Origin: Streptomyces sp. SA15 | GTDB lineage: Bacteria > Actinomycetota > Actinomycetes > Streptomycetales > Streptomycetaceae | DNA: 64,000 bases | Assembly (NCBI RefSeq): GCF_002291145.1 | Contig: NZ_NTGE01000211.1 | Location: 62,001 to 126,000 of the forward strand | Direction: 5' to 3' | In this document: in pieces, positions 50,568 through 60,300 of the stretch | Layout: each line of letters begins with the position of its first letter | How positions within the stretch are numbered: position 1 is the first letter of the stretch | Translations under genes and position numbers: made by a program | Notes under the pieces: model-generated | Databases searched by the model: none | Seen by the model: only the letters and a program-made list of their open reading frames with translations | What the model was told of the DNA's origin: nothing

Positions 50568-51443
50568 ATGATGATGGGACGCCGGCGACGGAACTCGGCG
50601 GACAGTACAGCGGCGCAGAAGGTCCGCAAGGTGGTGGCAGTCGTGCTCACCGCCGGTGCGCTGGTGTCCGCGGTCGGCGGCAGCGCCTTCGCCGACGCGC
50701 TCAGCGCTCCGCTCAACGGGCAGCAGAACACCGACCAGGACGGGGAGCGGAACCTGAACTGCGGCAACTCCGCCCGCCTGGTACGCGTCAACCTCGTCGA
50801 GACGGTCAACCGGAAGCGGGTCTGTGTCGACACCGACGGTCGTACCCGTCGGTACAGCGGCCCCCCGGGGGGCGCCCGGGCGGAGGGCGGAGTCACCCTG
50901 GGCCCCCAGGTCAACACCGCGCAGACCGGCCGGCAGAACCTCAACTGCGGCAACTCCGCCGACATGGTCACCGTCAACGTCCTGGGCACCATGAACCAGG
51001 AGACCACCTGCGTGGCCAAGGACCGCCGGCACGCCTCCGGCAGGGACCGCGGACACGGCCGCGGTGAACACGTCGGCGGCGCCCGGACGGAGGGCGGAGT
51101 CACCCTGGGCCCCCAGGTCAACACCGCGCAGACCGGCCGGCAGAACCTCAACTGCGGCAACTCCGCCGACAAGGTCACCATCAACGTCCTGGGCACCGTC
51201 CGAAGGCACACCACCTGCGTCGCCGCCGACCACTCCCGCCGTTCCGGTCCCGCAGCGACCCGCCGAGGCCAGGCCTCCACCGACACCGACCTGGTGGTCG
51301 GATCCGAGACCAACACCGCACAGAACGGCCGGCAGAACCAGACCTGCGGCAGCCTCGGCACGGTCATCGACCTTCCCCTCGGCCGGACCGAGCGCAAGAC
51401 CGAGTGCACCGTGGAGGACAACTCCGGCCCCCGGGCACGGTGA
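50568..51443 (+). CDS. second secreted QNTAQ-repeat protein
   Basis: A 291-residue exported protein, ATG behind AGGGGATC. A long signal region (basic residues 1-20, then VVAVVLTAGALVSAVGG, cleavage about AFA-DA near 45) precedes four repeats with core QVNTAQTGRQNLNCGNSAD, a strand-like VTVNVLGT stretch, then a second Cys and an Arg/His/Gly-rich spacer. Spacing is 60-70 residues. The core shares N-T-A-Q-X-G-R-Q-N-X-N/T-C with the upstream protein, so the two are paralogues in their repeat. The C-terminus is Arg-rich without an anchor. Like its neighbour it lacks enzymatic motifs; a two-component fibre or matrix is the simplest idea. Confidence 0.83.
   Translation: MMMGRRRRNSADSTAAQKVRKVVAVVLTAGALVSAVGGSAFADALSAPLNGQQNTDQDGERNLNCGNSARLVRVNLVETVNRKRVCVDTDGRTRRYSGPPGGARAEGGVTLGPQVNTAQTGRQNLNCGNSADMVTVNVLGTMNQETTCVAKDRRHASGRDRGHGRGEHVGGARTEGGVTLGPQVNTAQTGRQNLNCGNSADKVTINVLGTVRRHTTCVAADHSRRSGPAATRRGQASTDTDLVVGSETNTAQNGRQNQTCGSLGTVIDLPLGRTERKTECTVEDNSGPRAR
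50875..51196 (+). repeat. 207-bp spaced near-identical coding repeats
   Basis: A block of about 110 bases starting GGAGGGCGGAGTCACC occurs at about 50882 and again 207 bases later, almost identical through GCGGCAACTCCGCCGAC and the NVLGT codons. The similarity is much higher than between the other two repeats of the gene, so this pair arose by recent duplication. Confidence 0.85.
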
Positions 51444-51639
51444 CCGCGGGGGTGTAGAGGACAGCGCGTGTCCGGCCGGCGGCCGATGCCCGGTTCGGGC
51501 AGATGTTGATCAAGCATCGGTCGCCGGCCGCACCGCAAAACGGCCCTCCAGCCCGAGCTGTTTCCTTAAGGCCGAGGCGTGACTCACCAGGGAGCACCCG
51601 CCGGGAACCGGCTGCTGACCTGGCTCGCTGACGCGGCCC

Positions 51640-52569
51640 TCAGCCCTGCTTCAGGGGCAGCGCCATGTCCACGACCGCCCGGCCGCCGTCGAAAGTGCCG
51701 GTGCGTGTGACCGAACCGTTCAGCAGATCCACGCGGTAGAGGCGCTGGGCGCCGCCGACCGTCAGGACGCCGTACGCCGTGTTCGAGCCGGTGCGCCGTG
51801 AGGTGTAGACGTCGAAGCCCGCGCGCGGGCCGGCGTCGACGCCGAGCTTGCCGGTGGGCGCGAGGTTGCCCGCGTTGGCCGGGGACTGGACGGAGACCTG
51901 GTCGTTCACCGTGTCCACGTCGAAGAGGGTCGTGGCGGTGGTCGCGGAGAGGTCGTTGTTCGTGTACGCCGCACCCGTCACGCCGGTCGCCGTGGCACCG
52001 GTCGTCGCGGGCGGCACGGGCGGGTTGGTGAGGGTGCCGTCGACCGCGGTGGTTCCGGCGGCGGGCGCGCCGGCCGGGTCGTCGAGGTTGTGGCGGAGGT
52101 TCTGGCCGGTGTCGCTGATGACACGGAGCCGGTTGGCGGCCGGGTTGAAGTCGACGCCGAAGTTCGCGCCCTGTAGGGCCACGCTCAGCTGCGAGACCTT
52201 GGTGGCCTTGGCGCCGATCTCGCGGATCGTGTAGATGCCGCCCTTGTCGCCGACGCCGTACAGCTTGCCGTTCTGCACGCGGTAGTCGATGCCGACCAGC
52301 TTGGTGTCGCCCTTGAGGCCGCCGACCCTGCCGAGCGGGAGGACGCGGTCCGGCCGGTCGACGCGGAAGCTGACGAGACGCTGGTCGCCGGTGAGGCCGA
52401 CCGCGGCCAGCCGGTCGCCGGCGGCTCCCCGCACTCCGACCGCGGAGCCGCCCTGGGTGCTGATCGACGAGGAGTCGCTCTCCTGCCCCCCGTCGCTCGC
52501 GGCGACGTAGCCGACGGAACCGATGGCCAGGCCCAGAACGGCCGCGCCGATGACTGCTTGCTTGCGCAT
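51640..52569 (-). CDS. secreted DUF4394 protein
   Basis: A 309-residue exported protein. A signal peptide (1-24) is followed by one DUF4394 domain, a predicted beta-propeller/lactonase-like fold: VGIDYRVQNGKLYGVGD near residue 90, FGVDFNPAANRLRVISDTGQN near 135, and the closing YRVDLLNGSVTRTG. The function of the family is unknown. It is separated from the repeat-protein gene and from glyS by intergenic DNA and a terminator, so it is probably transcribed alone. Confidence 0.85.
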   Translation of the reverse strand: MRKQAVIGAAVLGLAIGSVGYVAASDGGQESDSSSISTQGGSAVGVRGAAGDRLAAVGLTGDQRLVSFRVDRPDRVLPLGRVGGLKGDTKLVGIDYRVQNGKLYGVGDKGGIYTIREIGAKATKVSQLSVALQGANFGVDFNPAANRLRVISDTGQNLRHNLDDPAGAPAAGTTAVDGTLTNPPVPPATTGATATGVTGAAYTNNDLSATTATTLFDVDTVNDQVSVQSPANAGNLAPTGKLGVDAGPRAGFDVYTSRRTGSNTAYGVLTVGGAQRLYRVDLLNGSVTRTGTFDGGRAVVDMALPLKQG

Positions 52570-52655
52570 GATGCCCCCGTGAAGGTCACCGCGCCTCGCA
52601 CCCTGCGAGCCGCGTATGACCTCCCCTTCGGAGCCACATGTGTCCTGGATGGGCG

Positions 52656-52695
52656 AAACCCCGGTTCCGTTACATCTGTTACGGAACCGGGGTTT
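52656..52695. terminator. bidirectional terminator hairpin
   Basis: Perfect 15-bp stem AAACCCCGGTTCCGT / ACGGAACCGGGGTTT with a 10-base loop, T-rich on both sides. It lies between glyS and the DUF4394 gene, both on the minus strand, and would end glyS transcripts. Confidence 0.88.
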
Positions 52696-52713
52696 TCGTG
52701 TGTCCTTGGTGAC

Positions 52714-52817
52714 GTGCCCTTGGTGCCCTTGGTGCCCTTGGGTCTTGCGTGCCTTTGGTACCTGGGGTGTGCCTTTGGCGCCTGGGCGTGCCGTGGTGCC
52801 TTTGGTGGCTTTGGTGC
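52714..52817. repeat. low-complexity GTGCCYTTG repeat
   Basis: GTGCCCTTG three times exactly (52714-52740), then degenerate copies (GTGCCTTTG and similar) to the glyS stop at 52818. A minisatellite in the 3' untranslated region of glyS. Confidence 0.85.
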
Positions 52818-54200
<1,383 letters not shown>

Positions 54201-54323
54201 GGTGCTCTCTTCATTACGACGACGGGCGACGAAGCGAGGTGCTTCCAGCGAATGCTTCAGGTTACCGGCGCAGGCTCCCCCTCGACCAAATCGGGCTGCC
54301 CTTCGGCTCACTCTGGACCTTTG

Positions 54324-54361
54324 TTGACAATCGTTTCCAGATTCGTTGAAAATGACTGTCA
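54324..54361 (+). promoter_or_regulatory. znu promoter with two Zur boxes
   Basis: TTGACA (54324-54329) is a good -35; GAAAAT (54348-54353, 18-bp spacing) a weak -10, placing transcription start near the ATG at 54361. TGACAATCGTTTCCA (54325-54339) and TGAAAATGACTGTCA (54347-54361) both fit the TGA-N9-TCA/CCA pattern of actinobacterial Zur boxes. Bound Zur would cover -35, -10 and the start codon. Confidence 0.75.
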
Positions 54362-55323
54362 TGAACGTACGACGTCGCCTGATACCCACCGCAGCGGTGA
54401 CCGCCTTCGGTCTCGCTGCCCTCTCCGCCTGCGGCAGCGACAGCGAGGCTGCGGGCAACACGGACAAGTTCGACGTCGTCGCGTCGTTCTACCCGATGCA
54501 GTTCCTCGCCGAACAGATCGGCGGGGACCACGTCAACGTCACCACCCTCACCGAGCCCGGTCAGGAGCCGCACGACCTGGAGCTCAGCACCAAGCAGACC
54601 GCCGACCTCGGCGAGGCGGACGCGGTGCTCTTCCTCAAGACCCTCCAGCCGGCCGTCGACGAGGCCGTCTCCCAGTCCCAGGTCAAGAACAAGATCGACG
54701 CGGCCACCCTGACGAAGCTCGAGGACCACGGCAGCACCGAGCACGAACACGAGGGTGAGGAGGCACCCGCCGAGGAAGAGCACGCCGAGGAGGAGGAGCA
54801 CGCCCTCGACCCGCACATCTGGCTGGACCCGGTGAAGTACGCCGAGGTCGCCAAGGGCGTCGGGGCCGCCTTCGAGAAGGCCGACCCGGACCACGCGGAC
54901 GACTACAAGAAGAACACCGACGCGCTGGTCAAGAAGCTGGACGACCTCAACACCCAGTTCACGAACGGCCTCAAGACCACCGACACCAAGGTCTTCTTCA
55001 CCAACCACGCCGCCTTCGGCTACCTCGCCGAGCGCTACGGCCTGACCCAGGAGGCCATCTCCGGTCTCGACCCGGAGAGCGAGCCCAGCCCGGCCCGGAT
55101 CAAGGAACTCCAGACCGAGGCCAAGGCCGACGGCGTCACCACCGTCTTCTACGAGACACTGGTGTCGGACAAGACCGCGAAGACCCTCGCCAAGGACGCG
55201 GGCCTGAAGACCGACGTTCTCGACCCGCTCGAGGGCATCACCGACAAGTCCAAGGGCGACGACTACTTCCAGGTCATGGAGTCCAATCTCAAGTCCCTGG
55301 AGACGGCCTTGGGAGCCAAGTGA
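54361..55323 (+). CDS. znuA: zinc ABC transporter, substrate-binding lipoprotein
   Basis: A 320-residue cluster A-I metal-binding protein. The lipobox LSAC is at about residues 20-23. VASFYPMQFLAEQIGGDHV begins the mature fold; an acidic, His-rich loop (EHEHEGEEAPAEEEHAEEEEH, only 20 of these residues counted) near 125-145 and HIWLDP then supply zinc ligands, with a further His in NHAAFGYLAERYG. This loop is diagnostic for zinc rather than manganese carriers. The ATG at 54361 fits the leaderless promoter; TTG and ATG codons a few codons earlier are alternatives. First gene of znuACB-zur. Confidence 0.93.
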   Translation: MNVRRRLIPTAAVTAFGLAALSACGSDSEAAGNTDKFDVVASFYPMQFLAEQIGGDHVNVTTLTEPGQEPHDLELSTKQTADLGEADAVLFLKTLQPAVDEAVSQSQVKNKIDAATLTKLEDHGSTEHEHEGEEAPAEEEHAEEEEHALDPHIWLDPVKYAEVAKGVGAAFEKADPDHADDYKKNTDALVKKLDDLNTQFTNGLKTTDTKVFFTNHAAFGYLAERYGLTQEAISGLDPESEPSPARIKELQTEAKADGVTTVFYETLVSDKTAKTLAKDAGLKTDVLDPLEGITDKSKGDDYFQVMESNLKSLETALGAK

Positions 55324-55348
55324 CCATCAGCAGTTCGGAGGACGACCC

Positions 55349-56116
55349 ATGGGTGAGCCCGTCATATCGATGCGCGGTGTCCGCGCCGAACTGGGCTCAC
55401 GCCCCGTCCTGCGCGGCATCGACCTCACCGCCCACCGCGGTGAGGTCGTCGCGCTGCTCGGCGCGAACGGCTCGGGCAAGTCGACGGCCGTGCGCAGCCT
55501 GATCGGCCAGGTGCCGGTCAGCGTCGGCGAGATAGAGCTCTTCGGCACCCCGCGGCGCCGTTTCCGCGACTGGGCGCGCGTGGGCTACGTCCCACAGCGC
55601 ACCACCGCCGCGGGCGGCGTGCCCGCCACGGTGACGGAGGTCGTCTCCTCCGGCCGCCTGTCCCGGGCCCGCTTCGGCATGCTCCGCAAGGCGGACCACG
55701 AGGCCGTACGACGCACCCTGGAGCTGGTGGGGATGGCCGACCGGGCGAAGGATTCCGTGAACGCGTTGTCGGGCGGCCAGCACCAGCGCGTCCTGATAGC
55801 CCGCGCCCTGGCCTCCGAACCCGAACTGCTGATCATGGACGAGCCGATGGCGGGCGTGGACCTGGCCAGCCAGGAGGTCCTGGCTCGCACGCTCAGGGAC
55901 CAGGTGGCCTCCGGTACGACCGTCCTGCTCGTCCTGCACGAACTGGGCCCCCTGGAGCCCCTGATCAACCGCGCGATCGTGCTCCGCGACGGCTGCGTCA
56001 CGCACGACGGCCCGCCCCCGGAGGCGGTCGGCCAGCACGCGCTGCCCGGCCACGACCACGTCCACCCGCACGCGGCTCACGACGCCGAACCGATCCGGAC
56101 GGGACTGCTGAGCTGA
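55349..56116 (+). CDS. znuC: zinc ABC transporter, ATP-binding protein
   Basis: A 255-residue ABC ATPase with Walker A GANGSGKST (near 37), signature LSGGQ (near 140), Walker B LLIMDEP and the H-loop VLHELG (near 195). The His-rich C-terminus (GHDHVHPHAAHDAE) is common in zinc transporters. GGAGGACGACCC precedes the ATG. Its stop overlaps the permease start (ATGATG/TGATG type), so znuC and znuB are coupled. Confidence 0.94.
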   Translation: MGEPVISMRGVRAELGSRPVLRGIDLTAHRGEVVALLGANGSGKSTAVRSLIGQVPVSVGEIELFGTPRRRFRDWARVGYVPQRTTAAGGVPATVTEVVSSGRLSRARFGMLRKADHEAVRRTLELVGMADRAKDSVNALSGGQHQRVLIARALASEPELLIMDEPMAGVDLASQEVLARTLRDQVASGTTVLLVLHELGPLEPLINRAIVLRDGCVTHDGPPPEAVGQHALPGHDHVHPHAAHDAEPIRTGLLS

Positions 56117-57018
56117 TGGAGATCCTCGACTACGCCTTCATGCAGCGGGCCCTGCTCGCCGCCGTCCTGGTCGGCATCACGGCCCCCGCGATCGGCATCT
56201 ACCTCGTCCAGCGCCGCCAGGCCCTCATGGGCGACGGCATCGGCCACGTGGCGATGACCGGAGTAGGCCTCGGCTTCCTGCTCTCCTGGTCCCCGGTGTG
56301 GATGGCGACGCTGATCTCCGTCCTCGGCGCGGTCCTCATGGAGCTGATCCGCTGGTACGGCAAGACACGCGGCGACATCGCCCTCGCGATGCTCTTCTAC
56401 GGCGGCATGGCCGGCGGCGTGATGTTCATCAACCTCGCGCCGACGGGCTCGAACGCGAACCTGACGTCGTACCTGTTCGGCTCGTTGTCGACGGTGTCGG
56501 AGTCGGACGTCACGGCGATCTGCCTGCTCGCCGCCTTCGTGGTCCTGGTCACCCTCGGCCTGCGCCGCCAGCTCTTCGCGGTGAGCCAGGACGAGGAGTT
56601 CGCGCGGGTCACGGGCCTGCCGGTGCGCGTGCTGAACCTGCTGACGGCGATCACGGCGGCGGTGACGGTCACGGTCGCGATGCGGGTGGTCGGCCTGCTG
56701 CTGGTGTCCGCCCTGATGGTGGTACCGGTGGCCGCGGCCCAGCAGCTGACCCGCAGCTTTGCGGCCACTTTCGCGATCGCGGTGGCGATCGGCGTGAGCG
56801 TGACGATCGGCGGGACGGTCACCTCGTACTACCAGGACGTGCCGCCCGGCGCGACGATCGTGCTCCTGACCATCGGGGCGTTCATCGTCCTGACCGCACT
56901 GGCGACCCCGCTGGCCCGGCGCCGCGCACGGGCGATGACCGCCGAACACACCACCGGGGACCCGGCGGAGTGTGCGATTCCGGCCACCCGGGAGGCCGAC
57001 GGGAAGGTCGGCGTCTGA
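56116..57018 (+). CDS. znuB: zinc ABC transporter, permease
   Basis: A 300-residue ABC-3 family permease with eight or more transmembrane helices: LAAVLVGITAPAIGIYLVQRRQALMGDGIGHVAM is the conserved first helix pair and cytoplasmic loop (20 residues quoted at most in parts), and VVGLLLVSALMVVPVAAAQ near residue 195 the later core motif. It forms the channel through which ZnuA-bound zinc passes with ZnuC. It overlaps znuC by one base and is followed 59 bases later by zur. Confidence 0.93.
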   Translation: MEILDYAFMQRALLAAVLVGITAPAIGIYLVQRRQALMGDGIGHVAMTGVGLGFLLSWSPVWMATLISVLGAVLMELIRWYGKTRGDIALAMLFYGGMAGGVMFINLAPTGSNANLTSYLFGSLSTVSESDVTAICLLAAFVVLVTLGLRRQLFAVSQDEEFARVTGLPVRVLNLLTAITAAVTVTVAMRVVGLLLVSALMVVPVAAAQQLTRSFAATFAIAVAIGVSVTIGGTVTSYYQDVPPGATIVLLTIGAFIVLTALATPLARRRARAMTAEHTTGDPAECAIPATREADGKVGV

Positions 57019-57077
57019 CCGCCCACAGGCCGGGCTGGCACAATGGCCCGGCAAGTGCAGACGTGAGGAGGCAACCG

Positions 57078-57494
57078 GTGACGACCGCTGGACCGCCAGT
57101 GAAGGGCCGCGCGACCCGGCAGCGGGCCGCCGTGGCGGCGGCGCTCGACGAGGTCGACGAGTTCCGCAGTGCGCAGGATCTGCACGACATGCTCAAGCAC
57201 AAGGGCGATTCCGTCGGCCTGACCACGGTCTACCGCACGCTCCAGTCCCTCGCCGACGCCGGCGAGGTCGATGTCCTGCGCACGTCCGACGGCGAGTCCG
57301 TCTACCGCCGCTGCTCCACCGGCGAACACCACCACCACCTCGTCTGCCGCGTCTGCGGCAAGGCCGTCGAGGTCGAGGGCCCGGCGGTGGAGAAGTGGGC
57401 GGACGCGATCGCGGCGGAACACGGGTTCGTGAACGTGGCGCACACGGTGGAGATCTTCGGGACGTGCGAGGACTGCGCGGCGGCATCGGCATAG
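57078..57494 (+). CDS. zur: zinc uptake regulator Zur (Fur family)
   Basis: A 138-residue Fur-family repressor. The winged helix is at residues 12-75 (VGLTTVYRTLQSLADAGEVDVL), HHHHLVCRVCGK (near 87-98) contributes the regulatory and structural zinc sites, and the closing CEDC is the second structural pair. With zinc it binds Zur boxes and shuts down znuACB. GTG start behind GAGGAGG. Location directly after znuB supports co-transcription. Confidence 0.95.
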   Translation: MTTAGPPVKGRATRQRAAVAAALDEVDEFRSAQDLHDMLKHKGDSVGLTTVYRTLQSLADAGEVDVLRTSDGESVYRRCSTGEHHHHLVCRVCGKAVEVEGPAVEKWADAIAAEHGFVNVAHTVEIFGTCEDCAAASA

Positions 57495-57841
57495 GCCCGG
57501 CTGCGGACATTCGTGCCGCCCAGGCCTGTCTCCAGTCATGATCAAGTGCGGGACGCCCTGCGTACCGGCCGGGCGGTGACGTGCCGCAGCGGGCGATCTC
57601 GAAACACGGTCGTGCGGGCCGCTCCGGCAGTGGTTCGGCTGTCCGGGGGATGGCAGCGAAGGAAGCCTTCGTCGGCCCCGCAATCGTTCTGACCAGCCGA
57701 TCCGTGTCTGCCGCCGGTGAGGCAGCCGCGCGCAGCGGGTGCGCTCTCGCGGAAATCCCGCCAGCGTTGAAGCCGTCGACCCACCGTCCCGTGACACCGG
57801 GGCGAGTGAACTGCTTCAGACGCATTGGGGTGCTGACGGAC
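57495..57841. other. intergenic region between zur and the MBL-Rieske gene
   Basis: A 347-base region. The frame of the next gene stays open upstream through it but the encoded sequence is unlike its neighbours and has no ribosome site; I see no recognisable gene, terminator or repeat. Confidence 0.45.
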
Positions 57842-59380
57842 ATGCGAGTGACTGGGCTAGGACATGCGGGACTGTTCATCGAGTCGGCCGCGGGATCAGT
57901 GCTGTGCGACCCCTGGGTCAACCCGGCCTTCTTCGGGTCGTGGTTCCCCTTTCCGGACAACAGCGATCTGGACTGGGCGTACTACGGGCACGCAGCCGAC
58001 TACCTCTACATATCGCACCTGCACAGGGACCACTTCGACGCGAAGAACCTGAGCGAGAACGTGCGCAAGGACGTCACCGTGCTGCTGCCCGCGTTCGCCA
58101 CCGAAGAGTTGGAGCGCGAGCTGTGTGAACTGGGGTTCACGGACTTCCTGCGCACGCGCAGCGGCTCCCCTGTCGAGCGGGACGGGCTGCGGATCATGAT
58201 CACCGCTCTGACCGGACCCGGCGACGGCCCCATCGGGGACTCCGCGCTGTCACTGGACGACGGCGAGACGGTACTGCTGAACCAGAACGACGCTCACCCG
58301 CTCGACATTCCGGCGATCCGGGAGTTCGGCGAGGTCGACGCGTACTTCGTGCAGTTCTCCGGCGCGATCTGGTACCCCATGGTGTACCAGATGCCGCAGA
58401 AGGCGAAGCGGGAGTTCGCCGCCCGCAAACGCCAAGGGCAGTTCGAGCGGGCGGTGCGCTACATCGATGCGGTGCAGGCGAAGCATGTGTTCCCCAACTC
58501 CGGGCCGCCGTGCTTCCTCGACGACGACCTGTTCGACTTCAACGGCACCGGACTCGACGGGGAGAGCATCTTCACCGACCAGCGGGAGTTCCTTGAGCAA
58601 CTCGCCGAGGCACGGCCCGAGACATCGGCGCACCTGATGCTGCCGGGCAGCGTGGCCGAAGTGAGCGGGAGCGACTGCAAGGTCATCCACAGCCGCACCG
58701 CAGGGCAGATCGACCACATCTTCGGCAACAAGCGCGAGTACCTGCGGGACTACGCCCGCAGGCAGCAGCCCAGCCTCGCAGCCGAACGCGCGTCGCGTGC
58801 CCCGGCCCTGCCTCGGGAACGACTCGTCGCGGCGCTGAAACAGTGGTGGGAACCGCTGCTCGCCCGTGCGGACCGTATATGTGCCGGCGTCGGCGGCCCG
58901 TTGCGGCTGGATGTCGACGACATCCCGATCGTGATCGACTTCCCCGCGCGGCAGGTCCGCCCGTGGGACGGAGAAGCCTGCCGCTACACGTTGTCCACCA
59001 CCGGCGACCTGGTGGCCACCAACATCACGCGGCGCGAGGTCGACTGGTCCAACAGCCTCCTGCTCTCGCTGCGGTTCCGCGCGAGCCGGATCGGGCCCTA
59101 CAACGAGTTTGTGTACACGTTCTTCAAGTGCCTGTCCGCCGAGCGCATCGACTACGTGGAGAACTACTACGCCGCCGCCCAGGAGGAGGACGAGGACATC
59201 GAGCTCGACGGCTGGCTGGTACAGCGCCGCTGCCCGCATCAGCAGGCCGACCTCAGCCGGTTCGGACGCATCGAAAACGACGTCCTCACCTGCACCATGC
59301 ACGGCTGGCGCTACCACCTTCCCCTCGGCCGCTGCCTGACGGCGGACAACCATGACATCCGTGCCACGCGCGCCACCTGA
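57842..59380 (+). CDS. metallo-beta-lactamase / Rieske fusion protein
   Basis: A 512-residue two-part protein. The first 400 residues are an UlaG/CMAH-type MBL domain: GHAGLFIES, YLYISHLHRDHFD (metal ligands near 60-66), and PMVYQMPQ. The C-terminus has a Rieske [2Fe-2S] site: CPH near residue 463 and CTMHGW near 485, which is the C-X-H ... C-X2-H pattern. The order resembles CMP-sialic acid hydroxylase-like proteins with the Rieske at the other end. It probably acts as an oxygenase or hydroxylase on a nucleotide sugar or lipid; the substrate is not known. The ATG at 57842 was chosen because the MBL fold starts there; an in-frame GTG lies four codons upstream. Confidence 0.85.
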   Translation: MRVTGLGHAGLFIESAAGSVLCDPWVNPAFFGSWFPFPDNSDLDWAYYGHAADYLYISHLHRDHFDAKNLSENVRKDVTVLLPAFATEELERELCELGFTDFLRTRSGSPVERDGLRIMITALTGPGDGPIGDSALSLDDGETVLLNQNDAHPLDIPAIREFGEVDAYFVQFSGAIWYPMVYQMPQKAKREFAARKRQGQFERAVRYIDAVQAKHVFPNSGPPCFLDDDLFDFNGTGLDGESIFTDQREFLEQLAEARPETSAHLMLPGSVAEVSGSDCKVIHSRTAGQIDHIFGNKREYLRDYARRQQPSLAAERASRAPALPRERLVAALKQWWEPLLARADRICAGVGGPLRLDVDDIPIVIDFPARQVRPWDGEACRYTLSTTGDLVATNITRREVDWSNSLLLSLRFRASRIGPYNEFVYTFFKCLSAERIDYVENYYAAAQEEDEDIELDGWLVQRRCPHQQADLSRFGRIENDVLTCTMHGWRYHLPLGRCLTADNHDIRATRAT

Positions 59381-59404
59381 CGCGGTTCTCCCCGGGAGGA
59401 CCCA

Positions 59405-60238
59405 CTACTCCTGCTTGCCCTCCATGGCCAACAGCTCCTCGTTGGGAATGGCCCCACCGAACCGCCGGTCCCGCGAAGCGAACTCCACGCACGCCCGCCA
59501 CAGATCACGCCGGTCGAAGTCCGGCCACAGCACGTTCTGGAACACCATCTCGGCATAGGCGCTCTGCCACAGCAGATAGTTGGACGTACGCTGCTCACCA
59601 CTCGGCCGCAGGAACAGGTCGACGTCCGGCATGTCCGGGTAGTAAAGGTACTTCGCGAAGGTCTTCTCCGTGACCTTCGACGGATCGAGCCGCCCGGCCC
59701 GTACGTCCTCCGCCAGCGCCTGCGCCGCATCGGCGATCTCGGCCCGGCCGCCGTAGTTCATGCAGAAGTACAGGGTCAGCTTGTCGTTCCCCTTCGTCTG
59801 CTCCTGCGCGACCTGAAGCTCCTTGGCCACCGACTTCCACAGCTTGGGCATCCGCCCCACCCACCGCACCCGAACCCCCAGCTCATCGAGCTGATCCCGG
59901 GTCTTACGGATGAAGTCACGGTTGAAGTTCATCAGGAAGCGCACCTCGTCCGGAGACCGCTTCCAGTTCTCGGTCGAGAAGGCGTACAGCGAGATCGCCC
60001 CCACGCCCATCTCGATCGCCCCCTGCAACACATCCAGCACCCGCTCGGCACCGACCTTGTGCCCCTCGGTACGCGGCAGCCCCCGCTCCTTCGCCCACCG
60101 CCCGTTCCCGTCCATGACGATCGCCACATGCTTCGGGACCAGCTCGCCGGGCAGCTTCGGCGCGCGGGCACCGGACGGGTGCGGCTCCGGCGTCTTGTAC
60201 TCGCGGCGCTGGCGCCCCAGGAACCCGCGTGTGGCCAT
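59405..60238 (-). CDS. uppS: polyprenyl diphosphate synthase (cis-prenyltransferase)
   Basis: A 277-residue Z-prenyl transferase. HVAIVMDGNGRWAKERGL (region I, catalytic Asp near 43) through EGHKVGAE (region II), FSTENWKRS (region III), and LFLRPSGEQRTSNYLLWQSAYAE (region V, 20 residues quoted in parts) are all present. It condenses isopentenyl diphosphates to undecaprenyl or decaprenyl diphosphate for cell wall synthesis. It follows recO on the same strand, 53 bases downstream, as in many Streptomyces. Confidence 0.95.
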   Translation of the reverse strand: MATRGFLGRQRREYKTPEPHPSGARAPKLPGELVPKHVAIVMDGNGRWAKERGLPRTEGHKVGAERVLDVLQGAIEMGVGAISLYAFSTENWKRSPDEVRFLMNFNRDFIRKTRDQLDELGVRVRWVGRMPKLWKSVAKELQVAQEQTKGNDKLTLYFCMNYGGRAEIADAAQALAEDVRAGRLDPSKVTEKTFAKYLYYPDMPDVDLFLRPSGEQRTSNYLLWQSAYAEMVFQNVLWPDFDRRDLWRACVEFASRDRRFGGAIPNEELLAMEGKQE

Positions 60239-60261
60239 GTGTTTCTCGTCTCCCTAAGCGT

Positions 60262-60300
60262 GTGCTTATTTCTCAGCTTATTTGTCAGTGCTTATTTCTC
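60262..60300. repeat. AT-rich direct repeat at the recO stop
   Basis: GTGCTTATTTCTC at 60262-60274 and again at 60288-60300, with a related CTTATTTGTC between. On the minus strand this reads AAATAAGC three times, the first carrying the recO stop codon. An AT-rich island in otherwise GC-rich DNA. Confidence 0.85.

Noticed and set aside
51064..51582. Overlapping + strand frame inside the second repeat protein
   Set aside because: Pro/Thr/Arg-rich shadow frame; the signal-peptide frame carries all repeat structure.
57581..57841. N-terminal extension of the MBL-Rieske protein
   Set aside because: The frame is open, but lacks a ribosome site and family residues; MBL fold starts at 57842.
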